The notes beneath the pieces are model-generated. The model was not told where the DNA came from, did no database searches, and worked only from the letters and a program-made list of their open reading frames with translations. Shown one piece after another: positions 33,906 through 45,873 of a stretch of DNA of 64,000 nucleotides. The stretch is from assembly GCA_902806575.1 (NCBI GenBank), contig CADCXD010000010.1, positions 930,001-994,000 on the forward strand, read 5' to 3'. A program made the translations under genes and the position numbers. Position 1 is the first letter of the stretch, and the number at the start of each line of letters is the position of its first letter. The DNA is from Jackrogersella multiformis (Eukaryota > Ascomycota > Sordariomycetes > Xylariales > Hypoxylaceae).

Positions 33906-33939
33906 GATGGAAGATGGAAGATGGAAGACGGAAGATGGA
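33906..33939 (+). repeat. Short tandem repeat, unit GATGGAA, about five copies
   Basis: Five near-identical 7-base units follow each other; the fourth has C for T. Confidence 0.8.
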
Positions 33940-34433
33940 TTCAGAAGGTTGTACATAGGTACGGATCGTAACAAATAGTTAGTAAACAGTGACAGATGAT
34001 TGACTGAGCTGAGCCTAAGCAAAAGCGGCGCATGCACTATTCCCGAATCGTCGAGAGACGGGGTCAATTGTACTACCTGAGTATGTACTTTCCCGTCTCG
34101 TACTGCCCGTACTATGTAGAAGGTGCGCTCTGTTGCGATAATAGTGGAGTTGAGACAGGACCTCGTCCGAGGGGCAAAAAACTTCAATCGTACCGGTAGG
34201 CTAGGTACCTAGGTAGGAGGTAAGCACGAGTTTCAAAAGTTTCAAAAGTCGTGGCTCCGCTGTCGCAAACTTACTACACTACGCTACTACTACCTTTATA
34301 TTTCTTTAGTTCTTAGTAAAAGAAGCAGGCACACCTTGAAGGTCGTTAGACTTTCTTCTTTAGACCATAAATTATTATTATTACATGTGTCTAAGATCGT
34401 CGGCCTCTCCATAGTAGCTAGACTCGAATTTCT

Positions 34434-34454
34434 CACACACACACACACACACAC
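34434..34454 (+). repeat. CA dinucleotide microsatellite upstream of HEM2
   Basis: Ten CA units end about 57 bases before the HEM2 start codon, in the presumed 5' untranslated region or core promoter. Confidence 0.85.
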
Positions 34455-34511
34455 TTTCTTTCTCAGTTTCGCTCGTCAACTTCAACATTTTCCTCCGTCT
34501 TATTCAACAAG

Positions 34512-35719
34512 ATGTCGTTTTCCAGCCTCGTCCAGGACCTCACTATTCGGGATGGCAATACCCCACGCCAACCTCGAGCTACTACTACTGTCTCTACTAT
34601 GGACGATGGTGCCTCGCAGATCTCTCGAGCAAAGTCATACGCAAGCACAGCAGCCACCAGCGTGAGCATTGCAGGCCACATTTCAAGCCAGCTCCACAGC
34701 GGCTACCATCATCCCCTCGCTCGATCATGGCAAGCTGAGCGACAATTGACCAAGGTTGGCCAGTCCTTTCGATCCGAATGAGAATTAATTTACTTACACT
34801 TAAAACACAGTCAATGCTGATTTATCCACTCTTTATCTCGGATATTGAGAACGACGACACTCTAATCCCTTCCCTCCCGGGTCAGTACCGACGAGGTCTC
34901 AACAAGCTAGTTCCATTCTTGGAGCCATTGGTGCGAAAGGGTCTCCGATCAGTAATCCTTTTCGGTGTCCCCCTCAAACCCGGTACCAAGGATGCTCTAG
35001 GCACCGCCGCCGACGATCCGAACGGCCCGGTCATTCAGAGCATCCGTCTGTTGCGACAGAGATTCCCCCACCTCTACATCGTTGTCGACGTCTGCCTCTG
35101 CGAGTATACCTCTCATGGTCACTGTGGTATCCTGAAGGACGATGCGACCTTGAACAATCAATTATCCGTAGATCGAATCTCTGATGTTGCTGTTGCCTAT
35201 GCCCAGGCTGGCGCTCACTGCGTTGCGCCATCCGACATGAATGATGGCCGTATCCATGCCATCAAAGCAAAGTTGATAGAGGAGGGAATCGCGCACAAGA
35301 TCACTCTGATGTCGTACGCCGCCAAATTCTCCGGCTGTCTTTATGGCCCCTTCCGAGATGCGGCCGGTTCGGCCCCTTCGTTTGGCGACCGAAAGTGCTA
35401 CCAGCTACCACCTGGAGGACGTGGACTCGCCCGACGAGCCATAACCCGAGATATCGAAGAGGGAGCTGATATCATCATGGTAAAGCCAGCCGCTCAGTAT
35501 CTCGACATTATTAGTGACGCGAAGGAGCGAAGCGAAGGTCGTCCCGTCGCAGCTTACCACGTGAGCGGTGAGTACGCGATGGTCTGCGCTGCCGCAAAGG
35601 CTGGGGTGTTTGACCTCAAGACGATGGCGTTCGAGGTCACCGAGGGAATCCTCCGAGCAGGCGCTACCATCGTCATCAGTTACTTCACGCCTGATTTCCT
35701 TGACTGGTTAGACAACTAG
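34512..35719 (+). CDS. HEM2: Delta-aminolevulinic acid dehydratase (porphobilinogen synthase)
   Basis: Exon 1 (34512-34754) and exon 2 (34811-35719) give 383 residues. The intron donor GTTGGC is non-consensus, but the join LTK-SMLIYPLF restores the conserved start of the barrel. The protein condenses two aminolevulinates to porphobilinogen in cytosolic haem synthesis. The zinc-binding stretch VDVCLCEYTSHGHCG (about residues 174-188) keeps its three Cys, so this is the zinc-dependent form. The two active-site lysines are in LMSYAAKFSG (about 252) and DIIMVKPAAQY (about 305). Residues 1-60 are a Ser/Thr-rich extension before HHPLARSWQ, longer than in bacterial enzymes but common in filamentous fungi. 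Confidence 0.95.
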
Positions 35720-36439
35720 TCGGCATGATATAATGAAATGGAGCGTCATGGTGTTTACTATCGGAGTTTGCTGGCGTTTGTGGGAAAGGGCATGCATAGC
35801 ATGAGAAAACGACATCACGTATATATTTGCTTACGATGGCTTTTTATGTCGACTATACGACTATACGAGAAATTAGTCGAACAAATACAAATGTTGATTA
35901 TTAACATGATCATTCAAGTGACTAATAAAAATACTACTATCTTGTTGGTGGTTGGTAATTTGGCGATACAGGTATGTCTTCGTATCTTTATAGCTAAATT
36001 TCTACCATTACTAGCTATGTATAAACAAGGTAACCTAGGTAGGTAGGTAGATATGTTTGCTATAGGCAACATTCATCATACATGAAGCGGTATGAACGGA
36101 AGTAGTGATACATACCTAGATGTCGTGCCTACGATAACCATGAAGGTCATCGAACGCTAATTCATACCTAGTGTAAGGCGAAGCCTCAAACTAGCAGACT
36201 AGGTAGGCTTCTAGAACGTTGATGACATTCCGAGCTAGACCCGCCCGCTCTATCCGCATCGAGCTCACACCATACATCTTTACCTTGGTGTTATCGTCAA
36301 CGACTTGGCACTCCCACAAGCGAAATTATAGAATCCTACCTTACACTTCGAGTCCGGTGGCCGACAAACTGGGCCTATTCTGGATTTTCGGTGTGTCTTC
36401 CGCCGTGTCGGTAATGTTGTTTCTCTACTTTGGCGTTTA
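35720..36439. other. Intergenic downstream of HEM2
   Basis: No gene is recognised. TACCTAGG/TAGGTAGG motifs at 36030-36050. The stretch ends at the left terminal repeat of a MITE. Confidence 0.5.
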
Positions 36440-36736
36440 CTAGCACTGGCTACACATAAAGTTCGCCTTGTGCCCTAGCGGGCACTGCGCTTTAATTAGC
36501 CAAACGGGCAGTAATTAACCAAGTACCAGTACATAATCTCTTTAGAATTTTATATGAGCATATATGTGCTTTTACAAGTACAGTACAGCGCTAAAAAGAT
36601 GTGTTAGTAAGGTACATGAATATTATATGAGATTAGCTACCTTAAAAGAGGTAGAAAGCTATTCTTGCCCGTTTCGTTAATTAAAGCGCAGTGCCCGCTA
36701 GGGCACAAGGCGAACTTTATGTGTAGCCAGTGCTAG
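36440..36736. mobile_element. MITE, 297 bp, 59-bp perfect terminal inverted repeats, TA target duplication
   Basis: The left end CTAGCACTGGCTACACATAA (from 36440) is repeated in inverse orientation at the right end, to 36736. The repeats match over the first 59 bases without a mismatch and over about 71 bases with two mismatches. A TA dinucleotide flanks each side (36438-36439 and 36737-36738), as expected for Tc1/mariner-type insertion. Each terminal repeat itself contains a perfect hairpin, GTGCCC-TAGC-GGGCAC, about 30 bases from the tip. The ~155-base centre is AT-rich and has no reading frame, so the element is non-autonomous. The near-identity of the arms suggests a young insertion. Confidence 0.9.
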
Positions 36737-37349
36737 TACCCCATCTAAGGTGCAGTTGATGTGGACTGTCAGGTACCTAGTAGAGCACATCTATGAAATT
36801 TAGTAACACTTGTACTTTCTATCTTATCCAAGGCACACATATATACAAAAACTCTCTCTCACGACAGGTACCTAGGTATTTCCCTTCCCTTATTGTTAGC
36901 TCAAGAGGCACCATGGAGCTCTTCACAAGCATCCACGTAGAATTCATAATCTCTTCCACTAGGTATTATTATCATGAAGACCCGAATTCGCCCACCCCGC
37001 ATAGCTGCGCTTGGCGGCTCTGCATAAGGAAGGTAATCTAAGTGCCAATGCCATTATTCAATGCTACGCCTTGGCGGAATCGAAGCCATAACGCGTGTGC
37101 GGCATAGTAAACCATAGTCCTAAAGAAAAAGAAGAAAAAGGTCCTGCCGTGGTTGCTATCGCCAACAGGCCACGCACTGGAGCTAATGACGCGCGAGTAG
37201 ATAGCAGTCTTGGCCTATACGATGTGGATTTGGAGATGATATAGCGCAATATTCATATAAATACATGCCATAAGGCCTCGAGTGGCTTTAAGCTCGTAGA
37301 TGTCGTTCGTTCGTTTACTTTTGTTGTAACCACCATCGCCCAAAGAGCC
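36737..37349. other. Promoter region of the M28 peptidase
   Basis: No gene is recognised. A TACCTAGG motif is at 36869-36879. Short frames are without signature. Confidence 0.45.
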
Positions 37350-39133
37350 ATGCATTCCCTAAGCTCCACCGCGGTCTTCACCGCCGTAAGCCTGCTCGCT
37401 TTGACTGGCAGCGCGGAGCCCATCAGACGCACCTCGAAGTGTGGGCTGCCACTGGTCCAAGATGTGAGGGCGCTCGGAGCTTATAAATGTCAACTTATGT
37501 GACAGAACGCTAACTGGGTAATTTAGAAAGCTCTGGTGAACTCCATCGTCATCGACGACCTGCTAGGTTGCGCACAGGACCTAGAGGATATTGCCTATGC
37601 ATCGCCACGAAGAAACAGGGTACGTTATACAATTCGTCGGTGGGTCAAGGGAAAAAACTTGCTTACAAATCGGGTGACAACAGGTGCACGGCACGGAAGG
37701 GCATCTAAAAAGTGTCGATTACTTCGTCGACCAGCTCGCCGCGCTCGGCGATTACTACGATGTCGAGAAGCAGCCGTTCACGACCGAGGTGACCCTCGGG
37801 TCCCACTCCGAGCTGTCGGTCAACGGCGAGACGCTCGTAACAGGGAGTTTCTCGTTCGGCAACAACGGAACCTGGACGGACGCGCCTCTGGCTACCGTGG
37901 CCAACCTTGGCTGCAATCCCGTACGTTCCTCTTTCCCTGTTTCTAGTAAGCCAGGTCTAACTATGTGATCAGGAAGACCACCCGGAGTCCCTAAGCGGGA
38001 AAATTGCTCTCATTGCGCGGGGTAACTGCACCTTTGTCCAGAAGATCACGCTCGCTGGAGAAAAGGGGGCCGTCGGCGCCATCGTCTACAACAACGCGAA
38101 CGTGAGCGCGGCAGCCGGCACGCTGGGCGGCGTGAACGATCTGGTAAGGACCCAACCCCCTATCAATCTCTAGCACCATCCCTACCTACCTACCTACGCA
38201 TAGCAGCAAGGCTAACCGCCCCCAAAATCACAGATCCCAGTCGTCGGCATCACGCGGCCGGACGGTCTGCGCCTCGCCTCGCAGATCGCGGAGGGCGCGG
38301 CGGTCAGCGCGACGGGGGAGTTCTGGCAGTACGTGGCGGACCTGACGAGCTACAACGTGGTAGCGACGTCGAAGCACGGCGACGCGGACAACGTGCTGTT
38401 CCTGGGGGCGCACAGCGACTCGGTGGAGGCGGGTCCCGGCATCAACGACAACGGCAGCGGGTCGTGCGGGCTGCTCACCGTCGCCAAGGCGCTCGCCAAG
38501 TACCGCACCGCCAACCGCGTGCGCTTCGCCTGGTGGACGGCCGAGGAGGAGGGCCTGCTCGGCGCCGAGCACTACGTCAACGTCACGGCGCCGTCCGAGC
38601 TCGACAAGGTGCGGCTGTACCTCAACTTCGACATGATCGCCTCGCCCAACTACGTGCTCGGCATCTACGACGGCGACGGCAGCTCCTTCAACCTGTCGGG
38701 CCCCGCCGGGTCCGCCGAGGCCGAGAAGATGTTCGAGGAATGGTACGCGTCGCAGGACCTGCCGTTCGTCGGGTCCGAGTTCAGCGGGCGCAGCGACTAC
38801 GGGCCTTTCCTCGACTACGGGATCCCGTGCGGCGGCCTCGACACCGGCGCCGACGGTATCAAGACCGAGGAGGAGGTCGCGCTGTTCGGCGGCACGGCCG
38901 GCATCATATACGATCCGAATTACCACACCGTCAGGGACAACGTGACGAACCTTAACCTCGTAGCCTTCGAGACTACGGGTAAGGGCATCGCGCACGCCGT
39001 CGCGACGTACGGCAAGAGCTGGGAGGGCTTCCCGATGCGCAATGTCACGTCGTTGACTAGAAGAGCATCAGGTGTCTCCAAGAAGTACAACTCCGTGAAG
39101 AGGAAGTCGAAGCATGCTAAGAAGGCCTTCTGA
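37350..39133 (+). CDS. Secreted M28 aminopeptidase with PA domain
   Basis: Exons 37350-37463, 37527-37619, 37684-37920, 37973-38143 and 38234-39133 give 504 residues; every intron is phase 0. Residues 1-22 are a signal peptide (hydrophobic core FTAVSLLALT, cleavage near GSA). A protease-associated domain follows (GKIALIARGNCTFVQKI, GAVGAIVYNN). The M28 catalytic domain carries GAHSDSVEAGPGINDNGSG (metal ligands His265 and Asp277), the EEEG motif (catalytic and metal Glu near 309-311), LNFDMIASPN and YHTVRDN. This is the set for a two-zinc aminopeptidase of the aminopeptidase-Y type that frees N-terminal residues outside the cell or in the vacuole. A Lys/Arg-rich tail follows the domain. The last exon is very GC-rich. 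A second secreted peptidase gene follows in the same direction. Confidence 0.93.
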
Positions 39134-40265
39134 TAGATGGCAATGGTCCAAAAGTGGTAATTAATTGCGTAATTGAACCCACTATCAGTAATATAAAAAT
39201 GTGTATGGCGTATAATGCACGTACAAGCTAAGGATATAAAAAATCGGCTAATAATTAGAGATTTCGGACAGTCCGGGGAAGCTTACCTACTTATTAATGA
39301 AAATCAGACGCTTAATCCCGATTCCCCATCTTAGACACATAAGACAGCATAGGTATGGATGATTTAGAAAGTGATGAAATACTATGTACATTTACTACAT
39401 AGCATAGTAAGGGCCCTAGAAAATCATGAGAACTGATCTACTTACCTTGCATACACACAATCGACTAGTGTACCTAGGTAGGTAGTGTATAATGAAGCTT
39501 CTAAGGTTCTATGCGTCTTCCTTCGGATTGGGAATGATCCCGAATGAACGGTCAAGCATGCGATTCACCGCGGATTGTGTGATGGAGCGGCCCCTTGCAT
39601 TGGCACACGCGCTAGAACGCCAATCACCTCCTATTCTGGGATTAGGGTTATCTCGCCCAGGCGGGCTTGAGCGGGCTCAGGTAGCATTAATACAGTATGT
39701 ATTGGGGGAATTTGGAGTCGACGGGGTTGCTATTATTTGTCCAACGTCAGCATACAGATTTATCCGCATTTTCTCATCACAAATAAGAGTCACCAGAAGG
39801 GACAAGGCCCCGTTTGCTTATTGGGGCGAACTGTTAGCTGAATAATGACTCCAATGGCAATTCTTGAGCCATACCCGACACGAGAAATGCCAAGGTCTCA
39901 CCTGCGTTGACCTGCCTTTTTCATATTGATAGGGCTTCTAGTGCTGAGGTGGTTCGGTTCGTTCGACGGAATGTTGGAATTCTGACTCTAGGGCCTGGTC
40001 TAGGTCCATTATAGCAGACGGATCTTGCAGCAATGGCGCAATCCTAGGAGATAGCCATGTAATCTACGTGCATGATGTTGATATTTTCCCTGATATAACC
40101 CCCGCCTAGCTTCTAGCCCCAGCTTTACGTAGCTCTTGGTACCTAGCTATATGATGATGCCTTGAGCCTGCATTTTATAAACCTTGTTGTTTACCCTTAC
40201 ACGCCCAGGCCAATTCACAGAGGTCGTCGTAGAAAAGAGGTTTTCGTCGTTGTGCCGGCGTGAAG
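39134..40265. other. Intergenic between two secreted peptidase genes
   Basis: About 1.1 kb. A 117-codon open frame at 39492-39845 has no recognisable feature and I do not call it. TACCTAGGTAGGTAG at 39471-39485. Confidence 0.45.
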
Positions 40266-42593
40266 ATGAGGTTTCAATCGCAAGCAGCCGTAGCTTTAGC
40301 TACCCTGCCTATGGTCTTCGGCATCACGCCCGAGCTTATGCTTGCAGCGAATCGCTATGGCGTCGCCGCACCGAACCCCAGTGGTGTCCGTATTCAGTGT
40401 TTTCCACCACATGCTTCGCACGAAAACTGACCTCTCATGCAGGACTTCGCCATATACACGGTTTCAAACTATACGTTCGAGACCGGTAAACGCTCGTCGC
40501 AGCGGAATAAACTTGACTTAAAGACCGGCGAGATCTCGCTCTGGTACACTGGCTCTGACATTTCGGAAGTCGTGTTTGTTGGTCCCACTCCGACAAGCAT
40601 CATTTACATCAATGGCACCAACGCCGAAGACGATGGAGGTATAAGTTTATACTCCGCAGATGCCAACTCCCTAGAGAGCGCCAAATTGATTGCTTCATTG
40701 CCTGCGCCTTATTCAGGCCTCAAGGCCGTCCAGGTCCCGTCTGGCGATATCCACTTCCTCGTGTATACTAAGGCATACCCTAATGGCACCGCGTACAATG
40801 AGGCAATTGCGAGCACACCCGCCAGCACGGCGAGGATCTATACGTCAACTTATGTTCGACATTGGGTTGGTGCCTACCTATTCACTCAAATCTAGTAAGC
40901 ATAGACAACTAATAGATAGTTAGGACACATGGCTCAGCAAGGAGAAAAACGCTGTCTTTGGTGGTGTGCTGAAGGGAGGCAATGGTTCCTATTCCTTTTC
41001 AGGCGAGCTCACCAACTACGTCACTGGAATTTGCAACGTTACCTGTGCTGAGAGTCCCTACGACCAGAGTGACGAGAGTGATTACGATATCTCACCCGAT
41101 GGCAACAGCGTCGTCTTCCTGACAAAGGATATATCGCTTCCCTTGGCCAACTACACCTCTAATGTAATCTATCAGGTGCCGTTCAGTGGCACCGCTAAAG
41201 ATGCTGTACCGATCAATGCGAGAGGTACTACCAAGTATCTCGCGGCCGAGGGTGCAGTTACGAGCCCAAGGTTTTCTCCCTCGGGAAAGCAAATTGCATA
41301 TTTCCAGATGAACGGAATCTCCTACGAATCGGACCGTAACATCCTCTATGTCGCCAATGCGGATCCCGAAGACTTCAACGTGACAGCCCTTGCTCTGAAC
41401 TGGGACAGGTCGCCAGATACCATAGCGTGGTCAAAGGACTCGGAAACAATTTTCGTCGCAGCGCCTGATCTGGGGCGAGAGCGTATATTCCCCATCCCCG
41501 TCAGCGCTGGCGACTCCTACGCGCCCAAGAACATCACAAACGAAGGAGTAGCCTCCGGCTTCTACGTCCTGCCTGACAACTCTCTCCTAGTGTCTGATAC
41601 CAAGATATGGAGTAGCCGAGATATATACGCCGTCACGGCGGAGGGCGAAGTCACTAAGACGTACTTCCAGGCGAACTTAGTTGACCCGGCTCTCGCTGGC
41701 TTGGGGCCGGAGGATGTGTCTGAATTCTACTACTCGACTAACACATCCGAAATCAAGCAGCAAGCCTGGATTATCTACCCGGAAGGGTTTGATAAGTGCA
41801 AGACTTATCCGCTGGCATTTATCACGCACGGCGGTCCCCAGGGTGCGCATTTCAACTCGTGGTCTACGCGGTGGAACTTCAAGGTTTGGGCGGACCAGGG
41901 TTACGTTGTCATTGCGCCGAACCCTACAGCCAGCTCAGGTTGGGGTCAGAATTTGACAGATGCCATTCAGGGCCGTTGGGGATCATACCCGTACTGGGAT
42001 TTGGTGCATGCCTGGGAATACGTCAACAGCACTCTAGAGTACGTCGACACGGAGAATGGCATCGAAGCTGGCGCGTCCTTTGGCGGATATATGACAAACT
42101 GGTAAGCTTTTTGACTTTTGTAAAAACAAACGGCCGTGCGGATACTGACGGAAAATCCCCATCTAGGATACAAGGACACGAGCTTGGAAGGCGATTCAAG
42201 GCGCTTGTGACGCATGACGGCAGCACGTCTACACTAAATCAGTATGCGAGCGAGGAGCTCTGGTTTATGAATCGCGACTTCAGCGGGCCGTTCGACCAGA
42301 ACGGATTCGTGGCTGGGTCGCCATACTATGACTGGAACCCGCTGTTGTATGTGGACAACTGGGCGACACCGCACTTCGTAGTCCATAATTCTCTCGACTA
42401 CCGACTACCTGTCAGCGAGGGCATCCTCCTCTTTAACATGCTCCAGACTAAGGGTGTACCAAGCAAGTTGCTCAACTTTCCCGACGAGAACCACTGGGTC
42501 CTGAAGCAGGAGAACAGCCTGGTTTGGCATACCGAGATCTTCAAGTGGATTAATTACCATAGCGGTATTAGTAATGCATCGAGCCCTTATTAG
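40266..42593 (+). CDS. Secreted S9C prolyl-oligopeptidase-family peptidase, DPP5-like
   Basis: Exons 40266-40385, 40443-40865, 40924-42101 and 42167-42593 give 715 residues, the usual length for fungal dipeptidyl-peptidase V. The first 19 residues are a signal peptide (VALATLPMVFG). An N-terminal beta-propeller domain follows (FAIYTVSNYTFETG, DYDISPDGNSVVFLT, SPRFSPSGKQIAYF). The C-terminal alpha/beta hydrolase has PLAFITHGGPQGAHF, the nucleophile Ser566 in GASFGGYM, an Asp in SLDYRLPVSEG and a His in DENHWVL. It releases dipeptides from extracellular peptides. The third intron (GTAAGC...CTAG) cuts the Trp codon just after GGYMTN. The second intron has a GTTGGT donor. It follows the M28 gene in the same direction. 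Confidence 0.92.
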
Positions 42594-44289
42594 GGATCGA
42601 ATGTTGATAATGTTGATAATTAATTTGGTATCGAGACATTTCTCGAGTCCCGTAATACCCAATTCAATTAGACATGATTGTCAGATCAAGCGACTTTGGT
42701 GTTTGGTGTTCAGTGCCATGTTGCTATGTTGCTATGTTGCCATGATACGTACGATGTAAGTGACTTTGTCGAAATGTTACAATGTGTTACGGACAACGGG
42801 GGGGTAAAACTGGCGGGAAACAAATATTTGTAAGTTCGTAAGTTTGTAGATTCTAGGGTTTGCAAGGTGGAGGATCTAGGTGTGGAAGGAATGTTAGCTT
42901 TTCCTCCTTTCACGGCACGGCAGCAGGACAGGTGCCAATCACATGGTTATTATGTAAGCCATGTGAGAACCTAAAGTTGCCAGCTCTAGCTGGCCAGGGT
43001 GCCATGTAAGCCACCATTATTGGGAAGGCACAAAAAAAGAAACCAACTACACTAAAATAAGAATAACCTTTCTAACCCTTTTTAGCTTCCGTTTCATACC
43101 CGACGTCAGTTCTCAACTTCTTACCTCTTACAACTATTACCAACAACCAGCACCCAATTTATCACAAGACATTGGCCGTTTCAATGCTTCTAACCGAACC
43201 TTGGAAACTCCCCCACGTTCGCCACGCTGCCACGATGCCATGCGGAAGGACAACCAAGCTTTTTTAGTCCCTGCAGATCAAACAGCGGAACACTCCACTA
43301 AGTCATAGTGGTGTGTAAATCTCATCGCCAAGATACGGCTGGCGAACTAAGGTCAGGGGTAAAGATGGCGATTGTCCAAACCTGAACTGTCACGATTCCA
43401 CAATGCATAACAGTGATCATCATATTTGACCCAGAATACAAAGAATCCGCAATCTTTCATCAGATGGGTATGACGACATTCTATTTAGCTGGACCACTTA
43501 AGTCACCAGATTCTGTCAGCTATTGGCCGGACAGCCCCGGGCCCGATACAACTTTCTCACCCTTGGATTTCCGCATATCCACAGCTTACCTTGGGCCGGG
43601 TGGAAGAAAGTCTTGGGAGTCTTGGATTCTTGGATTCTTGGACGACACGCTTTCATTGTGACCTACTTCGTTCCACCATCTACTATCAACCACATATCGT
43701 CGAACACAGCCTCTTCAATCTCGTGTTTGTGTCCATCAGAGTAGATCATAGTGTTGAGTATGAATCTACGAGTGTCTTTGCTCTCTCAGTCGCGGCCGAG
43801 ACATACCATAACTTCTGCCTAACAGCGCCCTCTTGGACATGTCTAGGCTTTTTGCTCTACGGAAATGGTATACCTTGCGGGCTAGTGCTAGTGGCCGTCT
43901 TATACACGAAAAATATTGTTAAATTTATTTCTTTTCCATGCCAAGTGACATTTCGGAGGATCTGTTTCGGATCCTCATAATCAGCATGGACAGATACCAA
44001 AGCAAAGAGAAAGGCAGAAATGAATGTGTACATATGCCAGCCTCAGCCCTCGACGATCGGTATCCTTTGGGAACAGGGTATACAATATGATCTTCCTTGG
44101 AACTGGTCCGTGACCGCCATAGCTTCAGATGGATGGATGGAAACGATTCAGCGTACCTGTCACTTTCTGTAGTCTCTCGTTTGCTCAGGGGCTCGGTCGC
44201 TCGTCGAAAATCACTACACTATTACTTCGTGGTCGTAATTAATACTTCCACTTCAAACATCTTCACTTCTTTCACCACGTTGCCGGACA
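42594..44289. other. Intergenic, about 1.7 kb
   Basis: No gene is recognised. It contains an 8-base tandem repeat TTGCTATG (about 42717-42744) and a short CTTGGATT repeat near 43613-43640. Frames at 43.4-44.0 kb overlap and lack signatures. Confidence 0.45.
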
Positions 44290-45873
44290 ATGAATGGTTA
44301 TGCGGTTTCACGGGTCTCGCTCTCCCACGAGGAGAAGCTATCTCTCATCGACGATAGATCCCTGTCAGATGTAGAAAGCGAGAGTTCTCGCATAGATCTC
44401 GAGGGTCGCTTCTCGGCTATACAATGGGCTTCCACAGCAAAGAGCTATTGCAACGGCTTGCGCCTATCCTCATGGAGTTCGACATTATTGAGGACGGGCA
44501 TCTTCCTACTGCCTAGTTTTGTTCACCACCGGTCTAGTGCTCGCGAACGAATTCGGACAGAGAAGCTTCACCCGACTGCATATCTCGACGGGATGCGAGG
44601 CCTAGCCGCATTGTTTGTCTTTTTCTGTCATTATTTCTACACAGCTTTCAAGATATCAGAAGGTTGGGGCCACGACAACGTCAACCACGAAATATGGAGG
44701 CTCCCGTTTGTCAGACTACTATATAGCGGACCATCAATGGTCTGCATCTTTTTTGTCATATCAGGATACGCCCTCTCTCTCAAACCATTAAAACAAATCC
44801 GCAGTCGTTCTTTCGATGGTTTCTCACAAACCATGACCTCTTTCATCTTCCGCCGAGTTTTTCGCTTATATCTCCCGCCGCTAATTTCAACATTCGCTGT
44901 ATTGATCCTACTTCGTTTCGGTATTTATGAGATGACTCGAGACTTCGCCAGCGATCGGAAATATATGCACAATGTGATAGAGCATCACCCCGTCCTGGAA
45001 GAAACCACACAGAAACAACTGCGGCATTGGGTGCGGGAGATGTTCGAGTTCGTCCACGTCTGGGGTTGGGAAAAGTTCGGCGGTGCTACAGGTTACGATG
45101 TTCACCTCTGGACGATCCCTGTAGAGTTCCGGTGTTCGATGATGCTCTTCTTAGTAATGTTTGGGACTGCTAGACTGCGGACTGGCATGCGGTTTCTCTG
45201 TGTTGCATTCCTCATGTGGTTCGTCCTTCGCAGTGATCGATGGGAAATGTTTTTATTCCTCTGGGGCATGACAATCGCCGAACTAGACCTCATCCGAGGC
45301 GCTCACGAGCCGAACGCGGCTCAATCATCTACTCCTATAACGCTGCTCCCGCTCGAAAAGATGCCGCCTAATGTCCCTAAAAAAGGGAAAGCTTGCAATC
45401 TATTATGGACCGTCCTTTCCATCCCAGCTCTATACCTGATGTCCGAACCGGACGCCGGGCCCGCCGGCATCCCGGGTTGGGATTATCTCGGGACATTCGT
45501 CCCAGAATGGTTCTCGGACAAGTACCGGTATTACCAGATGATCGGTTCCATCATCCTCGTAATCTGTACAGCGCGGTCGACATCCTGGCAGCGCTTCTTT
45601 AACTCGCCCGTGGTGCAATATTTCGGGCGAATCAGCTACGCCCTCTACCTCATGCACGGTCCCGTCGTGCACACTCTCGGCTACATGGTAGAACGATGGG
45701 TCTGGGACCGGACCGGCACGGAGGGCTCCGCGTATAACTGGGGTGCCGTGCTCGCGAGCGTGATTAACATCCCTCTCGTCATTTGGGCCGCCGACATCTT
45801 CTGGCGCGCCGTCGACGCACCTACCGTCAGGTTCACAAAGTGGTTAGAGGCTAAATTGTCTATAGAAGACTAG
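44290..45873 (+). CDS. Acyltransferase-3 family integral membrane protein
   Basis: One uninterrupted frame of 527 residues. After a polar N-terminus of ~90 residues the family signature appears: YLDGMRGLAALFVFFCHYFY, with the conserved R-G-x-A-A and the catalytic His, then GPSMVCIFFVISGYALSLK. About ten membrane segments follow, ending with YFGRISYALYLMHGPVVH and the last helices. These are the marks of Acyl_transf_3 (the OafA/NolL group), which moves acyl groups onto sugars, lipids or other acceptors at a membrane. The acceptor here is unknown. The first ATG of the frame is used. No intron is needed. Confidence 0.92.
   Translation: MNGYAVSRVSLSHEEKLSLIDDRSLSDVESESSRIDLEGRFSAIQWASTAKSYCNGLRLSSWSSTLLRTGIFLLPSFVHHRSSARERIRTEKLHPTAYLDGMRGLAALFVFFCHYFYTAFKISEGWGHDNVNHEIWRLPFVRLLYSGPSMVCIFFVISGYALSLKPLKQIRSRSFDGFSQTMTSFIFRRVFRLYLPPLISTFAVLILLRFGIYEMTRDFASDRKYMHNVIEHHPVLEETTQKQLRHWVREMFEFVHVWGWEKFGGATGYDVHLWTIPVEFRCSMMLFLVMFGTARLRTGMRFLCVAFLMWFVLRSDRWEMFLFLWGMTIAELDLIRGAHEPNAAQSSTPITLLPLEKMPPNVPKKGKACNLLWTVLSIPALYLMSEPDAGPAGIPGWDYLGTFVPEWFSDKYRYYQMIGSIILVICTARSTSWQRFFNSPVVQYFGRISYALYLMHGPVVHTLGYMVERWVWDRTGTEGSAYNWGAVLASVINIPLVIWAADIFWRAVDAPTVRFTKWLEAKLSIED

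Larger units (their letters stand above)
33469..34511. other. Intergenic with two simple repeats
   Basis: No gene is seen. It contains a 7-base tandem repeat (33906-33939), a TACCTAGGTAGG motif at 34204-34216 and a CA microsatellite (34434-34454) just upstream of HEM2. Confidence 0.5.

Noticed and set aside
38228..38995. 255-codon open frame on the minus strand
   Set aside because: It is antisense to the GC-rich last exon of the M28 peptidase; composition is Arg/Val/Gly/Ala-rich and it has no family pattern.
39492..39845. 117-codon frame between the two peptidase genes
   Set aside because: No domain or signal; composition like the intergenic surroundings; no homologue recognised.
43413..43980. 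Overlapping plus-strand frames upstream of the acyltransferase gene
   Set aside because: Frames overlap in all phases without a shared product or signature.
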